A DNA stretch of 15,883 nucleotides from JAJPJX01 sp964568355 (lineage in GTDB: Bacteria > Acidobacteriota > Terriglobia > Bryobacterales > Bryobacteraceae): NCBI GenBank assembly GCA_964568355.1, contig CAZMRK010000300.1, positions 1 through 15,883 of the forward strand, written 5' to 3'. The notes beneath the pieces were generated by a model that saw nothing but the letters and a program-made list of their open reading frames with translations, searched no databases and was not told the DNA's origin. Below, one piece after another: positions 1 to 7,430 of this stretch; the first letter of the stretch is position 1; the number at the start of each line of letters is the position of its first letter. The position numbers and the translations under genes are program-made.

Positions 1-463
1 TCTGCTTAGCCGTCTCCAGCGCCTCCTCGGCGGTATGCAGCACGCCGGTGGATCCCGGAAGAACAGGCACGCCGTGCTCGCGCATGAAGGCTCGCGCCCG
101 CTCCTTGATTCCCATCATGCGGATCACCTCCGGTCGCGGCCCGATGAACTTAATGCCGGAGATATCGCACACTTCGGCGAAGCTCGCATTCTCGCTCAAA
201 AACCCGTAGCCGGGGTGGATGGCATCGACGTTGGTGATCTCCGCGGCGCTGATGATGGAGGGCACGTCGAGGTAGCTGCGCGAGCTTTTCGCCGGCCCGA
301 TGCAGATCGCCTCGTCGGCGAACCGAACGTGCAGGCCGTAGCGGTCGGCCTCGGAATAGACCGCCACCGTCCGGATGCCAAGCTCCTTGCAGGCGCAGAT
401 CACCCGCAGGGCTATTTCTCCGCGGTTGGCGACCAGAATCTTCTTAAACGGCCCGAATGGCAA
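1..463 (-). CDS. accC: Biotin carboxylase subunit of acetyl-CoA carboxylase, 3' part beyond the window
   Basis: This gene encodes the ATP-grasp enzyme that carboxylates the biotin on AccB, the first half-reaction of acetyl-CoA carboxylase in the cytoplasm. About 154 N-terminal residues of a protein usually near 450 are present. The family signatures are clear: FKKILVANRGEIALRV near the start, then HPGYGFLSENASFAE, FIGPRPEVIRMMGIKERAR and the PVLPGS turn. No ATG lies at the expected place. I chose the TTG at 463-461, giving MPFGPFKKILV, because a strong GGGGAGG sits 6 bases upstream. The gene therefore begins inside accB and overlaps its 3' end by 20 bases, which suggests translational coupling that keeps the two subunits in balance. 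The rest of the enzyme lies left of position 1. The family call is secure; the exact start is likely but not proven. Confidence 0.95.
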   Translation of the reverse strand, partial: MPFGPFKKILVANRGEIALRVICACKELGIRTVAVYSEADRYGLHVRFADEAICIGPAKSSRSYLDVPSIISAAEITNVDAIHPGYGFLSENASFAEVCDISGIKFIGPRPEVIRMMGIKERARAFMREHGVPVLPGSTGVLHTAEEALETAKQ

Positions 464-911
464 ACAACGCCTCCCCGTATTCGACCGGCTGGCCGTTCTG
501 CACCAGCTTGCTTTCCACGATGCCGTTAATCTCCGCCTCAATCTCGTTCATCAGCTTCATGGACTCGATGATGCAGAGCACCTTGCCGGGCTGCACGCGT
601 TCGCCAATGCGGACGAACGGTGGTGTGCCCGGAGCGGAGCTTTCGTAGAACGTGCCGACGATCGGGGATCGAACGGTAGTCAGGGTGGGATCTGGTCCGG
701 TCTCCTGCGCTGTCGGTGCCGCCGGCACAACGGGAGCGGGGGCTGCGACGGGAGACTCCGCTGGCAGGGTGACCGATTGAACCGGCGCCGGCGGTTCGCC
801 GCCAAGCGCACGCCGGATGCGCACCCGGTTGTCGCCGCGCTGCACCTCCAGTTCGGCGATGCCGGTCTCCAGGGCCAGGTTGATCAACTCACGAATATCA
901 GCGACTGTCAT
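444..911 (-). CDS. accB: Biotin carboxyl carrier protein of acetyl-CoA carboxylase
   Basis: This 155-residue protein carries the covalently bound biotin that shuttles CO2 from AccC to the carboxyltransferase. Residues 1-37 form the usual N-terminal helical and beta segment (IRELINLALETGIAELEV). Residues 38-75 are a flexible Ala/Pro-rich linker. Residues 78-155 form the biotinyl domain. The biotin attachment motif is ESMKLMN with the modified lysine at 119, and the thumb loop seen in acetyl-CoA carboxylase carriers (TFYESSAPGTPPFV) is present at about 87-100. Length and layout match the family. The ATG at 911 has no strong ribosome binding site in the 54-base gap after the aminopeptidase gene. 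The gene lies directly upstream of accC and overlaps it. Confidence 0.97.
   Translation of the reverse strand: MTVADIRELINLALETGIAELEVQRGDNRVRIRRALGGEPPAPVQSVTLPAESPVAAPAPVVPAAPTAQETGPDPTLTTVRSPIVGTFYESSAPGTPPFVRIGERVQPGKVLCIIESMKLMNEIEAEINGIVESKLVQNGQPVEYGEALFAIRAV
470..476 (-). promoter_or_regulatory. Ribosome binding site that fixes the accC TTG start
   Basis: On the minus strand this reads GGGGAGG, an almost complete anti-16S match, 6 bases before TTG at 463-461. It lies inside the accB coding sequence. No ATG, GTG or other start with comparable spacing occurs near the conserved FKKILVANRGE segment, so this site decides the accC start. Confidence 0.6.
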
Positions 912-965
912 GCAAGAAAATAGATTAGCAGGAAAGAGCGGAACGCAAACGGAGGCCGGGGCAGC

Positions 966-2048
966 CTACACCACGCGCAGCGCCTTGGACGTCGGCGTCA
1001 AGATTTCGCAGCCGTTTCGGGTTACCACCACCGTGTCTTCAATACGGATGCCCCCAAAGCCCTCCAGATACACGCCTGGCTCAATGGTGATTGCCATTCC
1101 TTCCTTCAGCCGCGTCTTGTCACGCCGTCCCACCCGCGGAGGTTCGTGAATTTCAAGGCCCAGCCCATGGCCCGTGGAGTGTATGAACAGGTGATCCAGC
1201 TTCTCTGCTTTCAGCACCGCGCGCGCCCGGCTGTCGACAGAACCGGCCGTGACGCCGGGCCGTACCGCGGCCAGCGCTGCCAGTTGCGCTTCCAGCACCG
1301 CCCGGTACATGTGCTTCACCTTGGCGCCAGGGGTGCCCAGAAACAACATGCGCGTCATGTCGCTGGCATAGCCTTGCTCGAATGCGCCCATGTCCACCAC
1401 GACCAGGTCGCCGGTGCTCATGCGGGCTGAAGTGGGCTGGGCATGCGGCAGCGCAGACCGCTCGCCGGCGGCCACAATGGTTTCGAACGACGGCTTTTCC
1501 GCCCCCAGGCGGCGCATGCGGTATTCCAGTTCCGCGGCCAGGTCCTGCTCGCGCATACCCGCGCGCACCCGCTTCACTGCTTGCTCGAAGGCCTCCGAAT
1601 TGGTCTGCACCGAGCGCCGGATCAACTCCAGTTCCGCCGGCGATTTGACCATCCGGTGGCTCTCCAGCCATTCCGAAACCGGTTCCAGTATCATGCGCGG
1701 GGTCAGGCACGAGCGCAGTGTCTGATAGGCATCAAAGCTGGTCCGAGCACGCTCGAAGCCCAGCCTCCGGACCCGGTGTTTTCGGGCCTCCGCAGCGAGA
1801 TCCGGCAAAAGGGGGCCTTTCGCCACATGCACCCGGCAGGACACTTCCTGCGCCGATTGGATGGTATAGCGCGGGTCGGTGAAAAAGACGGCATCGCCAC
1901 GCAGCAGCAGGAGCATGCCGTTGCTGCCGGTAAAGCCGGTCAGCCAGCGTAGATTGGGGCCATGGGAGACCACCAGAGCATCCAGGCGCCTTTCCGATAG
2001 CTCTGCCGCAATCGCCTGGCGGCGTTGTTCGTATTCGTTATTTGCCAA
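966..2048 (-). CDS. M24-family Xaa-Pro aminopeptidase
   Basis: A cytoplasmic metallopeptidase predicted to remove N-terminal residues that precede proline. An N-terminal creatinase-like domain (LDALVVSH, NLRWLTGFTGSNG) is followed by the pita-bread catalytic fold. All five metal ligands are visible. Counted from the longer GTG/ATG-type frame beginning at 2093 they are D234 (VVVDMG), D245 (SDMTR), H309 (STGHGLG), E338 (TIEPGVY) and E352 (GIRIED), with the second histidine H316 in LEIHE. I prefer the TTG at 2048-2046 (protein of about 360 residues). It places YEQRRQAIAAELSERRLDAL at the N-terminus as in homologues, follows a GGGGA, and overlaps the preceding gene by only 11 bases; the 2093 start adds 15 unlikely residues and a 56-base overlap. 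It sits just upstream of accB. In many bacteria a pepP-like gene lies near accBC with efp between; efp is absent here. Confidence 0.9.
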   Translation of the reverse strand: MANNEYEQRRQAIAAELSERRLDALVVSHGPNLRWLTGFTGSNGMLLLLRGDAVFFTDPRYTIQSAQEVSCRVHVAKGPLLPDLAAEARKHRVRRLGFERARTSFDAYQTLRSCLTPRMILEPVSEWLESHRMVKSPAELELIRRSVQTNSEAFEQAVKRVRAGMREQDLAAELEYRMRRLGAEKPSFETIVAAGERSALPHAQPTSARMSTGDLVVVDMGAFEQGYASDMTRMLFLGTPGAKVKHMYRAVLEAQLAALAAVRPGVTAGSVDSRARAVLKAEKLDHLFIHSTGHGLGLEIHEPPRVGRRDKTRLKEGMAITIEPGVYLEGFGGIRIEDTVVVTRNGCEILTPTSKALRVV

Positions 2049-2742
2049 TTTCCAGTCCCCGGGCCAGGACCAGAGCCTTTTCGGAGAGAGCATCTGCCTG
2101 GGTCATGTCGCCGCGCTTGGCGGCCTCGTCGGAAAGGCTCACCAAAGAGCGGATCCGTCCCACCATGCTCTCTTCCGCCGACCCCTGGCGCGTGCGTACC
2201 TGGCTCAGGCGCTCGTGAATCTCGCGATTGCGGGAGGCAATCGTCTCCTGAATGCGGCGTACTTCCTCCGGCGGCAGGATCGGCTGGAGCCTCGGGCGCT
2301 CTTCGGCCGGAGGCGTTGCCGCGGGAGCCTGCGCATCGACCGGAGGCGACGCGGGAGGCGCGGCCGCCGGCTCCGAACGCGTATTATTTCTCGCCATGCG
2401 CGAATTCCGCGACCGGGCGGGCTGCTGTGGCTGCGACGGCTCGGGATTAGCCACTAATGCCGCCGGGTCGAGCGGCTGCGGGTTGGGCAACTGGATCTGC
2501 GTCTGCGGAGAAGAAAGCGGCTCAGGCGGTGCCTGCGGAGCAGGTTGTGCCGTCCTGGCCACGGTGGCCGGCTTGGGGGCAGGCGGGGGCGCAACCGTAC
2601 GGGCGGTCTTACCGCGCAGGACACATCCGCCCAATGGGAGCCAAATCGCCGCCGCTAGTACCAGGGCGGCGAAACCGCGCGGATTCGCCCTCAAATCCAA
2701 TGCATCAGCCGGTCGAGATAGTCGAAGCTTCATGGGGCGCAC
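2038..2742 (-). CDS. Proline-rich putative lipoprotein
   Basis: A 234-residue envelope protein of unknown function. The N-terminus has a basic stretch, then a hydrophobic segment (FAALVLAAAIWLPL, about 24-37) that ends in LGGC, a good lipobox with the lipidated cysteine at 40. Residues 45-155 are a low-complexity Pro/Ala/Gln spacer. Residues 158-234 look alpha-helical and charged (PPEEVRRIQETIASRNREI, then SLSDEAAKRGDMTQADALSEKA). The GTG at 2742 is preferred because GAGGA (2755-2751 on the minus strand) lies 8 bases upstream; the ATG three codons later is spaced too far. It is the first gene of the run leading to the aminopeptidase and accBC, and its stop overlaps the next start. The spacer suggests an anchored domain reaching across the periplasm. 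I recognise no specific family. Confidence 0.75.
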   Translation of the reverse strand: MRPMKLRLSRPADALDLRANPRGFAALVLAAAIWLPLGGCVLRGKTARTVAPPPAPKPATVARTAQPAPQAPPEPLSSPQTQIQLPNPQPLDPAALVANPEPSQPQQPARSRNSRMARNNTRSEPAAAPPASPPVDAQAPAATPPAEERPRLQPILPPEEVRRIQETIASRNREIHERLSQVRTRQGSAEESMVGRIRSLVSLSDEAAKRGDMTQADALSEKALVLARGLEIGK

Positions 2743-2839
2743 AGAAGGAATCCTCGCCGGACTCTGGTGAACTCTTTGATTTTACCATCCGGCGGCAAGG
2801 ATCGCTCAGGTTCGAGGGATAATCGGAGAGAGAGACCGG

Positions 2840-3979
2840 ATGCGTACGCTCCTCTGCCTTGTCCTGCTTACGATTGGCGTGGAAACCGCCGCCGGCCAGG
2901 AAGTGGACTGGCCCTTCCGGGGTTCCTGGCGTATCTCCCTCCCATCGCAAAATACATCTGTGGCGTCAATGGCGGCGCGGGACAGCGGATTGTATTTTTT
3001 GATTCGCAACCCGATGCAGGCCGAGAGCTCCACCGTGCTGCATACCGGCCCGGAAGGGGAAGTCCTGAACTGGACGCCGCTCTCGGGAGAGAGGGTTACG
3101 GACATGGCCGTGGATTCCCAGGGCAGTCAATCTATCCTCTCGGGCGACCGGACTTTGCTCACCTACGATCCGCATGGGGTTCAGACCCGCTCGGTTACGC
3201 TCGATGCGCCTGCCGGAACCCTGGTCCTGGTCCATGGAGAGCCCTGGGGCATCCGCCCCGACTATTCTCTGGAGCCGCTCATTCCCGGCGCAGCCAGAGC
3301 GCCGCGCTTTCGCGTGATCTCCCGCAGTCCGGACCTGGCCCTCTACTCGGTTCGTGATGGCGCCGTAGCGCTGGTGGATGGGGATGTTGTGCGCATCCTC
3401 GATCTCGACGGCCGGAATGCTTCCGTCACCATGAACCCCGCCCAATGGATCACCGCCCATCCGGGACTGCGCCTGCGCTCCATCGCCGCTGCGGAGGAAC
3501 GGACCATGTTCATTCTGGGCACCACCCGGCAGTCCGGCACCGCCTGGATCCTGCAAACAGACCAGACCGGGCATCCTTTGCGCAGCCTCCGCATCGCCCT
3601 GCCGGAGGACGCTTCGCCCACCTTGATCGCCGCTACCGCGGAGCGGCTCTACCTGGCGGACCCGCAGGGTCACGTATGGTATGCCGATACGCCATCATCC
3701 AGCGTGCCCATCGAGCAACGCCTCGATTCCTCGGCCATCCTGATTTCGAGCATGGAGCCCTTCCGCCAATCCCTGCGCAAAGCCGGCTACACCGCCGGCG
3801 TCTCCCTCGCGGTGACGGTGGATGAACAGGGCCGCGTGCGCCAGCTCCAAGTCCACCAGGACCTGGGCACATCCCTGCCCCAGGAGGCTCTGGATCAAGC
3901 CGGCCATTGGCGTTTCGAACCGGCCGTCAAAGGCGGTAAGGCAATCCCCTCAACGGTGCAGATCGAAGTCGGCCGCTAG
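2840..3979 (+). CDS. Secreted protein with beta-propeller-like body and TonB-like C-terminal domain
   Basis: A 379-residue protein with a signal peptide (MRTLLCLVLLTIGVETAAGQ, cleavage near 20). Residues 25-290 are rich in short beta-strands with recurring pieces such as LYFLIRN, VALVDGDVVRILDLDG and LYLADPQGHVWYAD, which resembles a propeller; that fold is an inference. Residues about 315-378 match the TonB C-terminal domain pattern: VSLAVTVDEQGRVRQLQV, then ALDQAGHWRFEPAVKGGKAIP. True TonB has an N-terminal membrane anchor and a proline-rich spacer; neither is present, so coupling to ExbB/ExbD is not expected. The ATG follows GGAGAGAGA. It is divergent from the lipoprotein gene across 97 bases and convergent with the histidine kinase. 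Periplasmic location is likely; the role is unknown. Confidence 0.8.
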   Translation: MRTLLCLVLLTIGVETAAGQEVDWPFRGSWRISLPSQNTSVASMAARDSGLYFLIRNPMQAESSTVLHTGPEGEVLNWTPLSGERVTDMAVDSQGSQSILSGDRTLLTYDPHGVQTRSVTLDAPAGTLVLVHGEPWGIRPDYSLEPLIPGAARAPRFRVISRSPDLALYSVRDGAVALVDGDVVRILDLDGRNASVTMNPAQWITAHPGLRLRSIAAAEERTMFILGTTRQSGTAWILQTDQTGHPLRSLRIALPEDASPTLIAATAERLYLADPQGHVWYADTPSSSVPIEQRLDSSAILISSMEPFRQSLRKAGYTAGVSLAVTVDEQGRVRQLQVHQDLGTSLPQEALDQAGHWRFEPAVKGGKAIPSTVQIEVGR

Positions 3980-4014
3980 CCGCCCGTAGGGCCGCCGGCA
4001 AAAGAAACGCACGC

Positions 4015-5853
4015 TCACAACACAGTGGGCAGGCGCAGAATGAAGGTTGTGCCCTTGCCCGGCTCGCTGGTGAAGTCGATCGACCCGTCGTGCAACTGCA
4101 CGATGCGGAAGGTCATGGCCAGGCCGATTCCCGAGCCTTCTTTCTTGGTCGTGAAGTAAAGCTGGAAGATCTTTTCGCGCAGTTCCGGAGGAATCCCCGG
4201 CCCGGTGTCGGAGATGCGGATGATGGCTTCATCCTCATCGACCGAGCAGTCCACCGTAAGGTCGCCTCCATCCGGCATCGCCTGAATCGCATTCACCAGG
4301 ATGTTGAGCAGTGCCTGTTTTACCAGGTCCCGGTCCACCCGGATCGACATGCCTTCCGTCTGCAAGCGCAGGGCAAGCCGGATATTCGCCGAAGCCGCTT
4401 GCGGCCTGGCCAGTTCCACAATCTCATTCAGAAATTCATCCAGCGGGATCTCGGCCAGCTTCAGCTCCACCGGCCGTGTAAAGTCCAGAAAGGTCTTGAC
4501 CACGCGATCCAGCCGCAGAATCTCGCGCGAGATGATCTCCATCTGCGGCCCCAGGTCGGCATCTCCGGAAGAAAGCTTCATGCGCGCCAGTTCCAGGTGC
4601 ATCATGATGGCGTTCAGCGGATTCTTCACCTCATGCGCCACGCCGCTGGTGATGCCGCTGATGGCAGAAAGCCGGTCGGCCGTCTGCAACTGGCGGCTGA
4701 TCTGGCGCGTGGCTTCCGGATCGCGCAGCCGCACCAGCAGCCCGGCGCTCCGGCCCTGCGTAGCCGCCGTCCCCAGGCTGTCCATCATGTCGACGGAGAG
4801 CAGCACGACCGACAGACCGCCCTCCACTCCCACGCCTCCGCTCAGCGGCACACGCCGGTTGCGAATCGTCCGCCCCGTCTCGGCGGCTTGCGCCAGGATC
4901 AGGCCGAGCGTCGTATTCGGAGGGAAGATATCGGCCAGGCCCATCCCCAGAAGGTCGGACCGCATCCGGCCCAGAAACTTTTCCACCGCGCCCGAAGCGA
5001 CCACCAGCTTCCGATCGCGCCCGAAGATCAGGACCGCGTCTTCCAGTTCGTCCACCAGCCGCTCGAAGTTGCCGCGCAGATCGCTGAAGTCGTAGCGCGC
5101 GCCTCGCAATTGCTGGCCCAGCAGGCTTACTTTCGACGCCATCACCGCCAGTTCGTCGGCCGTCTTCTTGGGCGGCGCCAGCGTTTCCTGGTACTCGTAT
5201 TCTCCCCGGGCCAGCAGGTCCAGCATGCGCCCCAGTTCGCCCAGCGGACGGAATGCGATCGAAGAGAAGATCAGCGTCACGATCATCGCCCCGAAGACCG
5301 AAAGGCCGGCGATTTGCGCGTTCTTCACCAGGATCGGAATAACGTCGTTGCGAATCAGGACGGGATACACGACCACGCGGACATGCAGCAGCGTGCGTCC
5401 ATCGGCGCCCAGTCCCTGTTCCAACTGGTAGTACTTATAGCTGTACAGCGTGCGGACCTTGTCCACCCAGTTGGATTTGGTCACCAGAGGGCGGAAATCC
5501 GGATAGCTGGGGAACTGGAGTCCGCGCCGCGTGGGATCGCTGTCCGCCAGGATCTGATTGCTGTGCGTGTCACACACGGCGATCTCCAGCAACGCGTGCG
5601 AAGCCGTCAGAATGTCCACCAGGTTGCTGGCCAGGGTTTCGTCGTGCAGCGCCTCCTGCAGCGGTACGGTGGGCTGCCGCGCCAGCGCCGCCAATACCAG
5701 GTTGGCCGCAACTTTGTTCAACAGTTCGGCGCGCTCCAGGGTGGACTCGAACTGCTGCTCGATTTCGTTGCCCAAGTCGACCGCTGAAATGATCGCGACC
5801 ACCGCCGCCATCAACAGAACCGACCAGAGCGTCAGCCTGGCCTGGAGCTTCAT
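4015..5853 (-). CDS. Membrane-bound sensor histidine kinase with PAS domain (orphan, NtrB/ZraS-like core)
   Basis: A 612-residue two-component sensor. Predicted order: transmembrane helix 1 (about 8-25), a periplasmic sensing region (26-175), transmembrane helix 2 (about 180-200), a HAMP linker (200-250, FRPLGELGRMLDLLARGEY), a PAS domain (about 262-378), then HisKA with phosphoacceptor His407 in SGVAHEVKNPLNAIMMHLE. The ATPase domain shows the N box (LLNILVNAIQAM, 515-526), the G1 box (DTGPGIPP, 549-556), the F region (FQLYFTTKK) and the G2 box (GSGIGLAM). The HE.KNPL sequence is typical of the NtrB/ZraS class, which usually partners sigma-54 activators. No response regulator gene is in the window, so the partner is unknown. 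The ATG lies 12 bases after the oxidoreductase stop with no strong ribosome binding site, so it is probably the last gene of that operon. Confidence 0.93.
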   Translation of the reverse strand: MKLQARLTLWSVLLMAAVVAIISAVDLGNEIEQQFESTLERAELLNKVAANLVLAALARQPTVPLQEALHDETLASNLVDILTASHALLEIAVCDTHSNQILADSDPTRRGLQFPSYPDFRPLVTKSNWVDKVRTLYSYKYYQLEQGLGADGRTLLHVRVVVYPVLIRNDVIPILVKNAQIAGLSVFGAMIVTLIFSSIAFRPLGELGRMLDLLARGEYEYQETLAPPKKTADELAVMASKVSLLGQQLRGARYDFSDLRGNFERLVDELEDAVLIFGRDRKLVVASGAVEKFLGRMRSDLLGMGLADIFPPNTTLGLILAQAAETGRTIRNRRVPLSGGVGVEGGLSVVLLSVDMMDSLGTAATQGRSAGLLVRLRDPEATRQISRQLQTADRLSAISGITSGVAHEVKNPLNAIMMHLELARMKLSSGDADLGPQMEIISREILRLDRVVKTFLDFTRPVELKLAEIPLDEFLNEIVELARPQAASANIRLALRLQTEGMSIRVDRDLVKQALLNILVNAIQAMPDGGDLTVDCSVDEDEAIIRISDTGPGIPPELREKIFQLYFTTKKEGSGIGLAMTFRIVQLHDGSIDFTSEPGKGTTFILRLPTVL

Positions 5854-5865
5854 GTGTGATTCAGC

Positions 5866-6834
5866 CTACGGCAGCAACACCAGCTTCCCTGCGGTCTTGC
5901 GGCTCTCGATATCGCGATGGGCCTGAGCGGCGTCGGCCAGCGGATAGGTTTTCTCGACGCGAAGCTGCACCTCGCCCGAATCCAGCCAGCGCAGCACATC
6001 GCCCGCCCGCCAGAGCAGGTCTTCGCGCGTGGCAATGTAGTCCTGAAGCTTGGGACGGGTGAGGAACAGTGAGCCCTTGGCGTTGAGCACACTGGGATTG
6101 AATGGATCCACGGCGCCGCTCGCCTGGCCCCACAGCACCATCAGGCCTCGCGGGCGGATCGCGTCCAGCCCCTTCAGAAAAGTATCCTTGCCCACCGAGT
6201 CGTAGACCACATCCACGCCTCGGCCGCCGGTCAAACGCTTCACTTCGGCCACAAAGTCCGTCCGGGTATACAGAATGGCTTCATCGGCGCCCGCCTCGCG
6301 CGCAATCCGGGCCTTCTCTTCGGTCGAGACCGTGCCGAACACGCGCGCGCCGCGCAGTTTCGCCATCTGCACCAGCAGGCGCCCCGCGCCTCCTGCGGCG
6401 GCGTGCACCAGGCAGGTATCGCCCGGCTTCAAAGGGCAGGTGGAATGCGAAAGATAGTGGGCTGTCATGCCCTGCAGCATGGAAGCCGCGGCCCGTTCGA
6501 AGTCCAGGTGGTCCGGAACCTTCACCAGTTGCCACGCGGCCACCACGGCATACTCCGCATAGGACCCGCGTACCGAAGCAGTGGCCACACGATCCCCTAG
6601 GTGGACCTCGGTGACTCCTTCTCCCACAGCTTCCACGGTGCCGGCCGCTTCACTGCCCAGAATAAACGGCAGATCGAGCTTGTATAAACCGGTTCGGTGA
6701 TAAATGTCTATGAAATTCACGCCGGCGGCGGCGATCCGGATCAGGGCCTGTCCCGGCCCCGGCGAAGGCTTCGGTACATCCACCAACTGCAGCTTCTCTG
6801 GACCACCCGGTTCCTGAACTTGAATGGCTTTCAT
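5866..6834 (-). CDS. Zinc-free NAD(P)H:quinone oxidoreductase (MDR family)
   Basis: A 322-residue medium-chain dehydrogenase/reductase of the quinone oxidoreductase branch, which reduces quinones with NAD(P)H in the cytoplasm. The N-terminal GroES-like part has GVNFIDIYHRTGLY and LGSEAAGTVEAVGEGV. The Rossmann part has HAAAGGAGRLLVQMAK (144-159) as the dinucleotide site, followed by STEEK (170-174), the type of S..K pairing linked to NADPH preference. The cysteine-rich structural zinc loop and catalytic zinc ligands of alcohol dehydrogenases are absent. Length is normal. The ATG overlaps the upstream gene's TGA (ATGA), with GAGG 6 bases upstream, so it is translationally coupled to the 183-residue protein. 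Close to E. coli Qor in type, but the real substrate is not known from sequence. Confidence 0.92.
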   Translation of the reverse strand: MKAIQVQEPGGPEKLQLVDVPKPSPGPGQALIRIAAAGVNFIDIYHRTGLYKLDLPFILGSEAAGTVEAVGEGVTEVHLGDRVATASVRGSYAEYAVVAAWQLVKVPDHLDFERAAASMLQGMTAHYLSHSTCPLKPGDTCLVHAAAGGAGRLLVQMAKLRGARVFGTVSTEEKARIAREAGADEAILYTRTDFVAEVKRLTGGRGVDVVYDSVGKDTFLKGLDAIRPRGLMVLWGQASGAVDPFNPSVLNAKGSLFLTRPKLQDYIATREDLLWRAGDVLRWLDSGEVQLRVEKTYPLADAAQAHRDIESRKTAGKLVLLP

Positions 6835-7382
6835 CGGTATCCTCGGCGTAGACTTCTTCTGCTGTGAACAGCCGTTGCATAGAGTAGCAAATAGAGGACT
6901 GTGAACGGAAACAAGATGACACGCGATAGTGTGCGTACTGCGCCGGCCCCGGCCAGGCCCGACCGATATAGCAGAAAATAGCGGATCGTTCGCCAGTTGC
7001 CCCGGTCAAGCCAGAAGAAATCACAGTTTTCGTTCACCACGAAAACCTTGGCGGGAACCTTCAGCGCCACACTCCATTTCCACCAGGTCATGATGGGCTC
7101 GGCGGAGCAGATGATCCCGGCCATCGAGTATCCGCGCGCCTGGAGAATACGGTAAAGCGCGCGCCGTGCTTCCCGTCCGCGATAGTCTCCTACCCGGTAC
7201 ACCACCGTATCGGCCGGAAACCCGGCGGGCAGCCCGGGATAGCAGGTCAGCAGGTCGATGGGCGCGTCGCCATAGCTCTGCCGGAGCACCGGAAACAGCC
7301 GCTCGTAGAGATGACGGGATCCGCTCTCCACCAGGAGAATGCGGGTGAACGGAGGAAACCCGCGTCGCAAAAAATAACGCAC
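6831..7382 (-). CDS. Unrecognised 183-residue protein with C-terminal membrane helix
   Basis: No family is recognised with confidence. The chain opens with a Rossmann-like beta-alpha unit (RILLVESGSRHLYERLFPVL), then LLTCYPGLPAGFP, a second beta-alpha stretch around residues 83-121 (GYSMAGIICSAEPIM and KVFVVNENCDFFWLDRG) and one strong hydrophobic helix at about 152-171 (RVILFPFTVLYLLLYATAV), followed by an Arg-rich tail. The first half faintly recalls the N-terminal half of GT9-type glycosyltransferases such as ADP-heptose transferases, but the protein is too short for a complete one; this is only a suggestion. The start is GTG at 7382 with a poor ribosome binding site, so an internal start is possible. 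It follows the lipid kinase by 48 bases and overlaps the oxidoreductase start by four bases, which argues it is translated. Position next to a lipid kinase hints at an envelope lipid role. Confidence 0.72.
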   Translation of the reverse strand: MRYFLRRGFPPFTRILLVESGSRHLYERLFPVLRQSYGDAPIDLLTCYPGLPAGFPADTVVYRVGDYRGREARRALYRILQARGYSMAGIICSAEPIMTWWKWSVALKVPAKVFVVNENCDFFWLDRGNWRTIRYFLLYRSGLAGAGAVRTLSRVILFPFTVLYLLLYATAVHSRRSLRRGYR

Positions 7383-7430
7383 TCTTTTGACTATAGCCGA
7401 GGCTGCCGCGCCGCGGTATGTCCTTCCGCC

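Noticed and set aside
35..529. Plus-strand open frames across accC and accB
   Set aside because: Both cover conserved AccC and AccB sequence on the minus strand; the predicted products match nothing recognisable.
2460..2640. Proline/alanine-rich stretch of the lipoprotein as a tandem repeat
   Set aside because: Low complexity, but no regular repeat unit at the DNA or protein level.
2743..2839. Promoter candidates in the divergent gap (GATAAT at 2818-2823 plus strand; a TAAAAT on the minus strand)
   Set aside because: Each has a passable -10 but no -35 at proper spacing. A promoter must exist here, but neither position is supported well enough to annotate.
4090..5787. Long open frame of 565 codons on the plus strand
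   Set aside because: It is antisense to the histidine kinase, rich in His/Gln/Arg as expected from a GC-rich shadow, and shows no family motifs. The kinase on the minus strand has every expected motif.
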